From assembly GCA_030600545.1 (NCBI GenBank), contig JAUVLV010000015.1, positions 1 to 46,452 of the forward strand: a DNA stretch of 46,452 bases, given 5' to 3'. Below, piece by piece: positions 38,119 to 46,452 of this stretch. The notes below the pieces were generated by a model. It was not told the DNA's origin. It saw only the letters and a program-made list of their open reading frames with translations, and did not search any database. How positions within the stretch are numbered: the stretch's first letter is position 1; every line of letters begins with the position of its first letter. The DNA comes from Candidatus Aegiribacteria sp. (lineage in GTDB: Bacteria; Fermentibacterota; Fermentibacteria; Fermentibacterales; JCC-6). A program made the position numbers and the translations under genes.

Positions 38119-39906
38119 ATGAACATTAAGATCGGTCAGCTCCTTCTGAATTCCGGCATTATTTCAAACAGGCAGCTTGAAGAGGCTCTCAGTAGACAGA
38201 GTGAAGATAATAACAGACTGGGATACCATCTGGTGCAAATTCAGGCCATTTCTGAAGCTGATCTTAATAAATTTCTTGAAAGACAACAGAGTATTGAGAG
38301 TTCAAATCTCGATAAAGTAGATATCGAAGAAGATGTAATTAACCTTATAACAGGTGATATCGCCAGAAGGTATGAAGTTATTCCCATCAGCAGAGAGGGC
38401 AGAAAACTGATTGTAGCCATGACCGATCCAAACAACCTCTTTGCGATTGATGACCTCAGGTTCTCACTGGGAATGGATATAGAACCTCATATATGTGCCT
38501 CAAGTATGATAAAAAGAGCTCTGTCAAAATTTTATGCGGAATCCGAAGCCATCGTACCGATTGATGAAAGCAATAAGAAAAAGGGCAACAGTATACATAC
38601 TTCTCTTGCAGATATTGATGACGAGGGTATAGCTACGGATACGGACATGCTTATCGGTGACGAAGTGTTTGAATCCATGATCATCCAGGAGGATGAAGAA
38701 GAGGATATAGAGGAGGAAGACCTTGATTTCGAAATTGCGGATTCTCCAGTAGTCAAGCTGGTAAACAGCCTTATCGCGGATGCTGTAAGGAGGAGAGCCA
38801 GTGATATTCACTTCGAACCTTTTGAGAGATTCGTAAGGGTAAGGTTCAGAATCGACGGTGTTCTTCATGAAGTCATGCGCCCCAGCAGGAAGTACAGATC
38901 GGCGATGGTCAGCCGTCTTAAAATACTGGGTGGAATGAATATTGCCGAGCATCATCTTCCTCAGGACGGAAGGCAGAAGATACTGGTAGGCAATAGATTT
39001 GTTGACCTCAGACTTGCGACCCTGCCTACACTTTTCGGCGAGAAGGTTGAAGTAAGGCTCCTGGACCGCAGCGCCGTTATTCTTGACCTTGAAAAACTCG
39101 GATTCGAAGAGGAGCCTCTCAAGGAATTCAGAAGGGGTATTAAAAGACCATTCGGGATAGTCCTTGTTACCGGACCCACCGGATGCGGTAAAACAACCAC
39201 GCTGTATTCCGCCATTACCGAGCTTAACGATATCGGCGTGAACATAATGACAGCTGAGAACCCGGTTGAGTTCAATCTCAAGGGAATAAACCAGGTCCAG
39301 ATGAATTCCGATGTCGGATTGACTTTCGCCAACGCCCTCAGAGCATACCTCAGGCAGGATCCTGATATAATCATGGTTGGAGAAATAAGGGATAAGGAAA
39401 CCTGTGAGATCGCTATAAGAGCCGCTCTGACCGGTCACCTGGTGCTTTCAACTACCCATACCAACGATGCTCCAAGCACCATCAACAGGCTGATTGACAT
39501 GGGTACTGAACCCTTCATGCTCAGCACATCAGTGGTTTGCATAGCCTCTCAGAGACTTATCCGAAAGATATGTCCCAAATGCAAGACTCAGATACATGTT
39601 CCCGATGATGTCTTTGTTGAAGCTGGAATTGACCCTGAACGGTTCAGAAATATCAAATTGTACGAAGGTATGGGCTGTTCATACTGCACCAATACAGGTT
39701 ACAAGGGCAGAATGGGTATTTTCGAAGTTATGCGTATTGACGATGACATAAGGCGGCTGATAGAGGCAGATGCCAGCAGCATAGAGATCGAAAAAGCAGC
39801 ATTGGAAAAGGGTATGATAAATCTCAGGGAATCTGCTATCAGGAAGCTGGAAGCCGGGCTTACTACGTTCGATGAAGTTCTAAGGGAAACAATTGCGAAC
39901 TCTTAA
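38119..39906 (+). CDS. pilB: Type IV pilus assembly ATPase PilB (GspE family), first copy
   Basis: This 595-residue hexameric ATPase powers pilus extension from the cytoplasmic side. An N-terminal MshEN/GspE-N region (1-150, KIGQLLLNSGIISNRQLEEAL) that may bind cyclic di-GMP in related proteins is followed by a very acidic linker (about 190-205, QEDEEEDIEEEDLDFE), then the ATPase core with Walker A GPTGCGKTTT, the Asp box and Walker B region IIMVGEIRDKETCEIAIRAALTGH, the His box, and a four-cysteine zinc knuckle (CPKCK then CSYC). GGAGG precedes the ATG. It leads an operon with a second PilB, PilT, PilC, PilS and PilR, which favours type IV pili over type II secretion. Confidence 0.93.
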   Translation: MNIKIGQLLLNSGIISNRQLEEALSRQSEDNNRLGYHLVQIQAISEADLNKFLERQQSIESSNLDKVDIEEDVINLITGDIARRYEVIPISREGRKLIVAMTDPNNLFAIDDLRFSLGMDIEPHICASSMIKRALSKFYAESEAIVPIDESNKKKGNSIHTSLADIDDEGIATDTDMLIGDEVFESMIIQEDEEEDIEEEDLDFEIADSPVVKLVNSLIADAVRRRASDIHFEPFERFVRVRFRIDGVLHEVMRPSRKYRSAMVSRLKILGGMNIAEHHLPQDGRQKILVGNRFVDLRLATLPTLFGEKVEVRLLDRSAVILDLEKLGFEEEPLKEFRRGIKRPFGIVLVTGPTGCGKTTTLYSAITELNDIGVNIMTAENPVEFNLKGINQVQMNSDVGLTFANALRAYLRQDPDIIMVGEIRDKETCEIAIRAALTGHLVLSTTHTNDAPSTINRLIDMGTEPFMLSTSVVCIASQRLIRKICPKCKTQIHVPDDVFVEAGIDPERFRNIKLYEGMGCSYCTNTGYKGRMGIFEVMRIDDDIRRLIEADASSIEIEKAALEKGMINLRESAIRKLEAGLTTFDEVLRETIANS

Positions 39907-39917
39907 CGGAGGGTATT

Positions 39918-41726
39918 TTGCTTAGCAGACTGGCTATGATGCTTCTGGAATCCGGAATGGTCACGCAGGATGATATTGACCAGATTACCAGCACGTACGG
40001 TCCCGGCGAAATTGAGATTGCGGACCAGCTGGTTGCGATGGGTATAGTACCCGAAGACCTTATCACCGAATTCCTGGCCGAAATATATTCTGTTAAGCCG
40101 GTGTTTCTTAATGAACTTGAGCTTGATCAAGCTCTTGCACAATCACTCCCGGATGAAACTGCGCGAAAATACCTTCTAGTTCCATTTAAGGAAGACAAGG
40201 ATTACTTCTACATCGGAATGGGGTCGCCGGGGGATCTGTACGCAGTTGATGATGTTAAGTTCGCTGTAGGAAAAGAAGTAATCGTCTATGCTTCAGCTCC
40301 GTCTGCGGTCAGAAGAGCGCAGAATGACCTTTACGGCAAGCAGGATGCCCTCGTATCGGTGAAAGACCATCTGGATGACTATGAGGAAGAACTTGATGAT
40401 CTGGAAGTAGTGCAAACTCTTGGTTACGAAGATGAAGAAGAGGAATATGAGGATAGCAATCTCGATGATGAATACTCACATGTTATGGAAGGCCCCATAG
40501 TTGGTTTTGTAAATGCGATCATCGCCAAAGCTGTACGTACCGAAGTCAGTGATATTCATATAGAACCTTACGAGAAATATCTCCGGATAAGATACAGGCG
40601 CGACGGTAAGTGTTTCGTGGTCAGAAAGCTTCCCAAGAAAGTGCAGCCTCAGATCTTAAGCAGATTGAAAATAATGGCGAATATGAATATAGCGGAGAGA
40701 AGAAAAACACAGGATGGGCGCATCAAGGCAATGATCGATGGAAGATCAATCGACTTCCGCGTCAGTGCGGTTCCTACGGTTAACGGCGAGAAGATCGTGC
40801 TGCGTATACTTGACAGGGGCAGCCTAGAATTTGACCTGAAGGAACTTGGTTTTCCAGAAGATGCGTTAAAAGTATTCATGCGGGGGGTCAGCTCTCCATA
40901 CGGTATTGTTCTGGTTACCGGCCCAACAGGAAGCGGCAAGACAACGACTCTTTATTCTGCTCTCAGTGCGCTGAATACGGATAACAGGAACATTCATACC
41001 GCTGAAGAACCGGTGGAATACAGTATTGAAGGCTTAACTCAGACACAGATAGATTTCAGTATGGGATACGACTTTGCTTCAGCTTTAAGGGCAATCCTCC
41101 GGCAGGACCCCAACATAATCATGATAGGTGAAATAAGAGATCTGGAGACAGCCAGCATCGCGATAAAGGCCGCGCTTACCGGTCATCTTGTTTTCTCCAC
41201 GATACATACCAACGATGCTCCGAGTACAGTGAACAGATTGATTGATATAGGTATAAAACCATTCCTGGTAGCATCAGCGGTTCGAACTATCATGGCCCAG
41301 AGACTTGTCAGAAAAATCTGTGAAAACTGTAAAACACCCCATGAGTATTCAGATGATGAATATCTGGCAGCGGGGGTTGACCCTGCTGAAATGGCTGGAC
41401 ATACAACATATATAGGTAAAGGATGCAGTAAATGTGGTGGCTCCGGTTGTAGAGGAAGAATAGGTCTTTACGAAGTGCTTCCAATTGATAAGAATATAAA
41501 ACAGGCTATAATTGAAAGGGTCACTGCAGGTCAGTTACGGGTTTTGGGTGTAAGAAACGGAATGAGGACACTTAGAATGGATGCTGTTGCGAAGCTGAAG
41601 GCAGGTATCACAACACTTGATGAGGTTATCAAGATAGTTGAGGATGACCTGGAAGTGAAAAAAGCTATGGAGGAATTGAAGGGTGAAATAGCTCAGCAGC
41701 AAACAGAGGAAGGACATTCGGCATAA
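39918..41726 (+). CDS. Second PilB/GspE-family ATPase
   Basis: This is a 602-residue paralogue right behind the first (11-base gap), starting at TTG 39918 behind GGAGGG. It repeats the architecture: MshEN-like N-terminal region (SRLAMMLLESGMVTQDDIDQI), an acidic linker (about 150-190, DDYEEELDDLEVV and YEDEEEEYEDSNLDDEY), Walker A GPTGSGKTTT, IIMIGEIRDLETASIAIKAALTGH, and a zinc knuckle (CENCK then CSKCGGSGC). All catalytic motifs are intact, so it is not an obvious dead copy. The two proteins share the core but differ widely in the N-terminal region, so this is an old duplication. They may form a mixed motor or serve different pili or secretion machines. Confidence 0.9.
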   Translation: MLSRLAMMLLESGMVTQDDIDQITSTYGPGEIEIADQLVAMGIVPEDLITEFLAEIYSVKPVFLNELELDQALAQSLPDETARKYLLVPFKEDKDYFYIGMGSPGDLYAVDDVKFAVGKEVIVYASAPSAVRRAQNDLYGKQDALVSVKDHLDDYEEELDDLEVVQTLGYEDEEEEYEDSNLDDEYSHVMEGPIVGFVNAIIAKAVRTEVSDIHIEPYEKYLRIRYRRDGKCFVVRKLPKKVQPQILSRLKIMANMNIAERRKTQDGRIKAMIDGRSIDFRVSAVPTVNGEKIVLRILDRGSLEFDLKELGFPEDALKVFMRGVSSPYGIVLVTGPTGSGKTTTLYSALSALNTDNRNIHTAEEPVEYSIEGLTQTQIDFSMGYDFASALRAILRQDPNIIMIGEIRDLETASIAIKAALTGHLVFSTIHTNDAPSTVNRLIDIGIKPFLVASAVRTIMAQRLVRKICENCKTPHEYSDDEYLAAGVDPAEMAGHTTYIGKGCSKCGGSGCRGRIGLYEVLPIDKNIKQAIIERVTAGQLRVLGVRNGMRTLRMDAVAKLKAGITTLDEVIKIVEDDLEVKKAMEELKGEIAQQQTEEGHSA

Positions 41727-41727
41727 T

Positions 41728-42798
41728 ATGATTATTAAAACTCTGTTAAAGGAAATGATGGAAAGACGGGCCACCGATCTTCATCTTACAGTTGGAACAC
41801 CTCCTGTTGTCAGGATAGATGGTGAACTGGAAAGAATGGAGTACGACCCTCTTACAGCACAGGATACACAGAACCTCGTCTACAGCCTTTTAAAGGATGA
41901 ACAGAAAAAGAGGTTCGAGCTTGAAAAAGAGCTTGACTTTGCCTTCGGGATAAAAGGACTCTCAAGGTTCAGAGCCAACGTATTTTTTCAGAGGGGCTGC
42001 ATTGCCAGTGCCATCAGGTCCATTCCCCATGAGATACTTTCATTCGATGAACTCGGACTTCCACATGCTGTAGAAACTTTTTCGGAAAAACGGCAGGGGC
42101 TGATCCTTGTTACCGGTCCGACAGGATGCGGCAAATCCACTACACTTGCCTCAATAATCAGGAAGATCAACGCGACAAGGCATTGTCATATAATCACCAT
42201 AGAAGATCCCATAGAATACGTACACCATCATGATAAAGGTATCATTAATCAGAGGGAGATAGGACAGGATACAAAGTCCTATGGAAATTCATTGCGATAT
42301 GTACTCAGGCAGGATCCCGATGTAGTACTGATTGGTGAGATGAGGGATATGGAAACAATGCAGGTAGCCCTGAACATCGCTGAAACAGGCCACCTTACAA
42401 TGGCCACACTGCACACTAACTCCACCTACGAATCCATCAACAGGATTATCGACTCCTTTCCAGCTGCAAGCCAGGACCAGGTCAGAAGCCAGTTATCATT
42501 TGTAACAATAGGCGTTCTTACGCAGCAGCTGGTTCCAAAGGCCAGAGGAACGGGGAGGGCGCTGGCTGCGGAGGTTCTCGTCTGTAATCCTGCAGTCAAG
42601 GCAACGATTCGCCAGGATAAGCTTCACCAGATATACGGACTTATGCAGGCCGGGCACAAACATGGTATGAGAACTATGAACCAGTCTTTATTTGAGCTTT
42701 TCAAGAAGAAGGAAATAACAAGAGAGGTTGCCCTGGAACGTTCCCACGATATTGGGGAACTTGAACAGATGATAGCAACCGGCAGAGAGATTATTTAG
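41728..42798 (+). CDS. pilT: Twitching motility / pilus retraction ATPase PilT
   Basis: This 356-residue ATPase disassembles pili and drives retraction. It has the PilT opening (LLKEMMERRATDLHLTVGTPPVVRIDGEL), Walker A GPTGCGKSTT, the Asp box EDPIEYVH, Walker B region VVLIGEMRDMETMQVALNIAETGH and the His box TLHTNSTYESINRI. The C-terminal AIRQDKLHQIYGLMQ-like block (TIRQDKLHQIYGLMQAGHKHGMRTMNQSL) is typical of PilT and essential for retraction in homologues. It starts one base after the stop of the second PilB. Confidence 0.96.
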   Translation: MIIKTLLKEMMERRATDLHLTVGTPPVVRIDGELERMEYDPLTAQDTQNLVYSLLKDEQKKRFELEKELDFAFGIKGLSRFRANVFFQRGCIASAIRSIPHEILSFDELGLPHAVETFSEKRQGLILVTGPTGCGKSTTLASIIRKINATRHCHIITIEDPIEYVHHHDKGIINQREIGQDTKSYGNSLRYVLRQDPDVVLIGEMRDMETMQVALNIAETGHLTMATLHTNSTYESINRIIDSFPAASQDQVRSQLSFVTIGVLTQQLVPKARGTGRALAAEVLVCNPAVKATIRQDKLHQIYGLMQAGHKHGMRTMNQSLFELFKKKEITREVALERSHDIGELEQMIATGREII

Positions 42799-42813
42799 CG
42801 ATAGGAGGCGAAA

Positions 42814-44025
42814 ATGCCTGAGTTCAATTGGGAAGGAACAAACAGAGCCGGCAGAATGATGTCGGGAAAGATTTCTGCTAAAAAAAAGGCAGAAGCGCAA
42901 GAACTCCTCACTCAAAGAGGGGTGAATGTAACCAAGATCAAGGGCAAAGGGTTCGATATACAAACCTTTGGTGTTATAGGAACGGGCGTCAAGGAAAAGG
43001 AACTGGCTACATTCACACGGCAGTTCGCTGTGATGATCAACGCAGGACTTCCTCTGGTCAAATGTCTTCAGATACTCAGTCAACAGCAGGATAACAAGAT
43101 TTTTGCGGAAATTATCGAAGATGTTACAGCGGATGTGGAAAAGGGAGGAACGCTGGCGGATGCCCTGGGTCAGCACAATAAAGTATTCTCCGATCTCTAT
43201 GTGAATATGGTCGCTGCGGGTGAGCAGGGCGGTATTCTGGATACAATCCTTGACAGGCTTTCCATACACCTTGAGAAATCAACCGCTCTCAAGAGTAAAA
43301 TAAAAACAGCCATGATGTATCCAGTGGTTGTTCTGATGGTAGTTGTCCTGGTCGTAATGGCTCTATTGTTGTTCGTAATACCGATTTTCGAGCAGATGTT
43401 TGCTGACATGGGCGGCGAATTACCCGGACCAACTCAGTTCGTTGTAGGTCTTTCCGAATTCGTTCAGAAAAACATCATTCTTATTCTGATAGGTTTTGCT
43501 GCGATCATTACCGGCTACAAGATGTACTACAAAACTAAAAACGGTGAGAAAGTTATCGATGCAATCAAGCTTAAATTACCCATCGTCGGTATTATGCTGC
43601 GAAAAATGGCAATCGCCCGTTTCTCAAGAACTCTGGGTACACTTATATCAAGTGGTGTATCCATACTTGATGGTCTGAGCATCACATCGAAAACCTCTGG
43701 TAACAGGGTAGTAGCGGACGCGATCATGGAAGCGCGGACCAGTATCTCCGGAGGTGAGAATATCTCCAATCCGCTGCAGGCTTCCGGTGTTTTCCCGGGC
43801 ATGGTGACACAGATGATAGCTGTCGGCGAAGAGACCGGCGGAATCGATACTATGCTCATGAAAATCGCTGATTTCTACGAACAGGAAGTTGATACGTCTG
43901 TAGCAGGCCTTACGGCAGTACTCGAACCGGTCATGATCGTGATTCTGGGTGGAATAGTTGGTGGTATTGTTATTGCCATGTACCTTCCGATTTTCGATCT
44001 TATTGGAACAGTGGGAGCGGATTAA
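42814..44025 (+). CDS. pilC: Type IV pilus inner-membrane platform protein PilC
   Basis: This 403-residue protein of the GspF/PilC family couples the motor ATPases to pilin assembly. Two homologous T2SSF domains are seen: first KELATFTRQFAVMINAGLPLVKCLQIL (about 70-195), second IARFSRTLGTLISSGVSILDGLSI (about 265-390), with membrane helices at VVVLMVVVLVVMALLLFVIPIF, IILILIGFAAIITGY and VMIVILGGIVGGIVIAMYLPIF. The N-terminal part opens with FNWEGTNRAGRMMSGKISA, typical of the family. A good AGGAGG site lies 8 bases before the ATG. Confidence 0.95.
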   Translation: MPEFNWEGTNRAGRMMSGKISAKKKAEAQELLTQRGVNVTKIKGKGFDIQTFGVIGTGVKEKELATFTRQFAVMINAGLPLVKCLQILSQQQDNKIFAEIIEDVTADVEKGGTLADALGQHNKVFSDLYVNMVAAGEQGGILDTILDRLSIHLEKSTALKSKIKTAMMYPVVVLMVVVLVVMALLLFVIPIFEQMFADMGGELPGPTQFVVGLSEFVQKNIILILIGFAAIITGYKMYYKTKNGEKVIDAIKLKLPIVGIMLRKMAIARFSRTLGTLISSGVSILDGLSITSKTSGNRVVADAIMEARTSISGGENISNPLQASGVFPGMVTQMIAVGEETGGIDTMLMKIADFYEQEVDTSVAGLTAVLEPVMIVILGGIVGGIVIAMYLPIFDLIGTVGAD

Positions 44026-44073
44026 CCGTAAGTTCAGTGCCGTACCTGCTGATATCTGGTACGAGGATAGAAT

Positions 44074-45729
44074 ATGCATAGAAGCATATTAACAATGACG
44101 CGCCGCACCTGGCTTCAGGTGGGGCGCCTTATTGTATTCGGTCTTTTCATACTTTTCGGTGTTCTGTTTCTGGGATGGTCCAGGGTGGGTATACTCTACT
44201 CCTCTGTAGGCGTTGCTGTAATCGTTACAGTTGCAGCAGATATATTTTTCAGAAAAACCTTTCGGGAAAGCGAATGGCAGCTCTGGGTAATATTCACACT
44301 GGATTCGATTCTGGCCTCAGTGCTGATTCGAATGGCCGGCGGCTTCGACGGCCCCTTAACCGCTTTATTCTTTATTCATACCTTTCTTGCAGGTGTATAC
44401 CTGGGCATACACGGCGGAGTAGTGATAGCAGCCCTGGATTCTCTGATGGTCGCCTCCCTGGCTTTCATTACCATATCAGGAGTGTTTGATTACAGTCCCA
44501 CCGGGAGTTCTCTGGGAAAGCTGTTGAATACTTTGCCATCGCATGTGACTTTTCAGTACGCTCTCCTGTTTGTAATGATATACGCAGGATTCCTTACAAT
44601 AACAGGTCTTGTTTCAGGTTATCTTTCACAGCATCTGTTGTTCGAAAAGGGAAGGGCTGATGGTATCCTCAGACAACTGAGGGAAGCCAGGACCATGTCC
44701 CGGGAAATACTTGAAAGCCTTTCAGACGGCATACTCGTAATAGACAATTCCGGCGTTCCGGTAAGTATAAACAACGCAGGGCTTAAGATTCTTTCCATGG
44801 GTGATAACTGGAAGGAAAGGGTTATTAACACCGACATCTATACAATGCTGAGGGAATTTCAGCTTTCCGAAGGAATGCCTTCGGTCATAGAGGTAAGTAT
44901 AAACGATGAAATCCTGGAATGTCGAATGGGTACATTTCTCGATCATGAAGGCAACGCGTCTGGTGCACTTATGGCCGTAACAGATATTACAGAAACCTTC
45001 GAACTTAAAAGGCAGCTTCAGGAGCAGGAGAAGCTGGCGGCGATAGGCAGGCTTTCAAGCACCATGGCGCATGAAATAAGAAATCCTCTGGCATCCATGA
45101 GCGGAGCGGCTCATATTCTCAAGATGGGAACACTGGACTGGAAGAAAACGGACAGAATGACCAATCTGATAAGCCATCAGGCAAAGAGGATATCGGAGAT
45201 AATAGAGGGTTACCTTGAGCTTTCAAGAAAAAATACCGTATCCTACACGAATCCTGTATCACTGGAAGCAGTAGCGATGGAAGCCATTGAAGTCGCAAAA
45301 CAGGGTTTTGCATCGCAAACCATGATAGAATCTCACATTGAAGGTAATTTTATTGTATTCGGTAATCAGGCCAGGCTGGTTCAGCTGCTTACGAACATCA
45401 TGCGTAACAGTGCTGAAGTCCTTAAGAATTCCCCGGATGGTAGAATTACTGTTTCCCTTGTTAATTCACCTGTGGATGGTATGGTTGAACTCAATGTACA
45501 TGATAACGGGCCCGGAATCCCCGATGAGGTTCTGGTACAGATGTTCGACCCGTTCTTTACTACAAAGGAAGAGGGAACGGGACTCGGTCTTTTTGTAGCT
45601 CGTAAAGTAGCTCGTGACCATCGGGGTAGAATAGATATAGATTCAGGACCGGGAGAAGGAACTACAGTCAGTGTAAGCATTCCGATAGCTCCACCCGATA
45701 CCGTTGCAGCTGAAGCTGGAGGAAAATAG
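44074..45729 (+). CDS. pilS: PilS-like membrane sensor histidine kinase
   Basis: This is a 551-residue kinase. The first 200 residues hold about six membrane helices, as in PilS, without a large periplasmic domain. Next comes a PAS domain (about 205-310, REILESLSDGILVIDNSGVPVSINNAG), the HisKA dimer helix with the phosphorylated histidine in LSSTMAHEIRNPLASMSG, and the HATPase domain (N box LVQLLTNIMRNSAEVL, G1 VHDNGPGIPDEVL, G2 GTGLGLFVARKV). Its stop overlaps the GTG start of the response regulator, so the two form a pair. In Pseudomonas PilS/PilR controls pilin expression; the position right after pilC supports the same role here. Confidence 0.9.
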   Translation: MHRSILTMTRRTWLQVGRLIVFGLFILFGVLFLGWSRVGILYSSVGVAVIVTVAADIFFRKTFRESEWQLWVIFTLDSILASVLIRMAGGFDGPLTALFFIHTFLAGVYLGIHGGVVIAALDSLMVASLAFITISGVFDYSPTGSSLGKLLNTLPSHVTFQYALLFVMIYAGFLTITGLVSGYLSQHLLFEKGRADGILRQLREARTMSREILESLSDGILVIDNSGVPVSINNAGLKILSMGDNWKERVINTDIYTMLREFQLSEGMPSVIEVSINDEILECRMGTFLDHEGNASGALMAVTDITETFELKRQLQEQEKLAAIGRLSSTMAHEIRNPLASMSGAAHILKMGTLDWKKTDRMTNLISHQAKRISEIIEGYLELSRKNTVSYTNPVSLEAVAMEAIEVAKQGFASQTMIESHIEGNFIVFGNQARLVQLLTNIMRNSAEVLKNSPDGRITVSLVNSPVDGMVELNVHDNGPGIPDEVLVQMFDPFFTTKEEGTGLGLFVARKVARDHRGRIDIDSGPGEGTTVSVSIPIAPPDTVAAEAGGK

Positions 45730-46452
45730 TGAGCAGACCTATTTCGGTAATGATAGTTGATGATGAGAAGCCCATGCTGGAATGGCTTTCCATCCTTCTC
45801 GAAGAACATGGTTACGATGTCTCGTGCTGTTCAACCGGTGAACAGGCATTGGAAGCCGGACTGAAATCCATGCCGGATATACTGGTTGTTGATGTTAAAA
45901 TGCCTGGAATAAGTGGTTTCGAAGTTCTTTCGCAGCTCCAGGAAAAATCTCCTGGTCTTATCGGTATAATAATGACAGCATTCTCAAGTGTGGATTCCGC
46001 GGTTAAAGCAATGAGAGAGGGAGCGACAGATTACCTTGTGAAACCATTCGAAGTTGATCAGCTTCTTATTGCCATAGAGAAAGCCCTCAGTGAAAGGGAG
46101 CTTAAAAGGGAGAACAGGGAACTTAAGAAGAAAGTCCGGTCAAAATACTCCATTGAGGGAATAATCGGAAAATCTAAACCCATTGTAGAACTGCTTAAGA
46201 AAGTAAGGATGGTGGCTGACAAGGACAGTACAGTTCTTATAACCGGTGAAAGCGGAACTGGCAAGGAGCTTATAGCAAGGGCCTTACACAGCATAAGCTC
46301 CAGGTCTGACCAACCTTTCCTTGGAGTGAGCTGCGGCAGTTTTTCCAGAAATCTTCTCGAAAGTGAACTCTTCGGTCATGAAAAAGGTTCGTTCACAGGT
46401 GCATACAAAGAAAAGGAGGGTCTCCTTGTAGCTGCAAGGGAAGGCACGTTCT
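45729..46452 (+). CDS. pilR: PilR-like sigma54-dependent response regulator (cut by window end)
   Basis: This gene is missing from the ORF track because it runs off the window. It starts at GTG 45729, overlapping the pilS stop, and 241 codons are visible. Residues 1-120 are a receiver domain: acidic pocket VDDEK (D11, D12), phosphoacceptor D55 in VVDVKMPG, threonine in MTAFSS, lysine in YLVKPFE. After a linker helix comes the AAA+ domain with Walker A GESGTGKE and the sigma54-contact loop GSFTGA (standard form GAFTGA, Ala to Ser). The DNA-binding end is not seen. It should act with sigma54 RNA polymerase on pilus genes when phosphorylated by the neighbouring kinase. Confidence 0.93.
   Translation, partial: MSRPISVMIVDDEKPMLEWLSILLEEHGYDVSCCSTGEQALEAGLKSMPDILVVDVKMPGISGFEVLSQLQEKSPGLIGIIMTAFSSVDSAVKAMREGATDYLVKPFEVDQLLIAIEKALSERELKRENRELKKKVRSKYSIEGIIGKSKPIVELLKKVRMVADKDSTVLITGESGTGKELIARALHSISSRSDQPFLGVSCGSFSRNLLESELFGHEKGSFTGAYKEKEGLLVAAREGTF

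Noticed and set aside
38524-39438. Minus-strand 304-residue ORF
   Set aside because: It is the shadow of the first PilB gene, whose ATPase motifs are all in the plus frame.
38119-44025. Type II secretion cluster
   Set aside because: PilT with its retraction motif and the PilS/PilR pair point to type IV pili; no secretin or pseudopilin is visible.

Overview
The window looks like a chromosomal segment from a didermic (outer-membrane, LPS-making) bacterium. It is probably an uncultured member of the FCB superphylum (Fibrobacterota-Chlorobiota-Bacteroidota and related candidate phyla such as Fermentibacterota, Latescibacterota or Gemmatimonadota). The reasons are a fused LpxC-FabZ protein, a SprA-family giant outer-membrane protein and a DUF5683-like protein, which are FCB habits, beside a type IV pilus motor cluster and a PilS/PilR pair. 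The phylum call is inference from gene content only. Genes are densely packed, with many 4-base ATGA/GTGA-type stop/start overlaps. No rRNA, tRNA or CRISPR array was seen, and no non-coding gap exceeds about 300 bases.

Layout. 1-1031: a REP-associated-type Y1 (HUH) transposase gene bounded by 31-bp near-perfect inverted repeats; the right arm forms the 3' end of a serine hydroxymethyltransferase-family gene (minus strand, to 2453). 2484-4549 (minus): Kef/NhaA-like cation:proton antiporter followed by a two-domain PTS-EIIA/PII-like regulator. 4720-18170 (plus): a long envelope-biogenesis run: prfB (with a programmed +1 frameshift), lysS, LolC/E-like permease, LolD, ClpC, BamA, Skp, LpxD, LpxC-FabZ, LpxA and a DUF5683-like membrane protein that seems to start at CTG. 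18184-21265: ECF sigma factor, zinc-finger anti-sigma factor with a long extracytoplasmic domain, and an exported barrel-like protein. 21255-21962 (minus): a seven-helix membrane protein of unknown function. 22119-28359 (plus): a lipoprotein that resembles an M1 peptidase with its zinc site lost, a GH57 glucanotransferase/amylase, and LigA. 28432-32111 (minus): SerC, LptG, LptF. 32348-37939: SprA-like protein. 38119-46452: PilB, a second PilB, PilT, PilC, PilS and a PilR cut by the window end.

How it fits together. Most of the window builds or polices the outer membrane: lipid A synthesis (LpxD, LpxC-FabZ, LpxA), LPS export (LptF/LptG), lipoprotein release (LolC/D), barrel assembly (BamA, Skp), an envelope-stress-type sigma/anti-sigma pair, and two surface machines (SprA-type translocon, type IV pilus). 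The points most worth a second look are the inverted-repeat-bounded RAYT, a separate 110-bp inverted-repeat unit that supplies the last codons of ligA, the degenerate M1 peptidase, and the CTG-started DUF5683-like gene.
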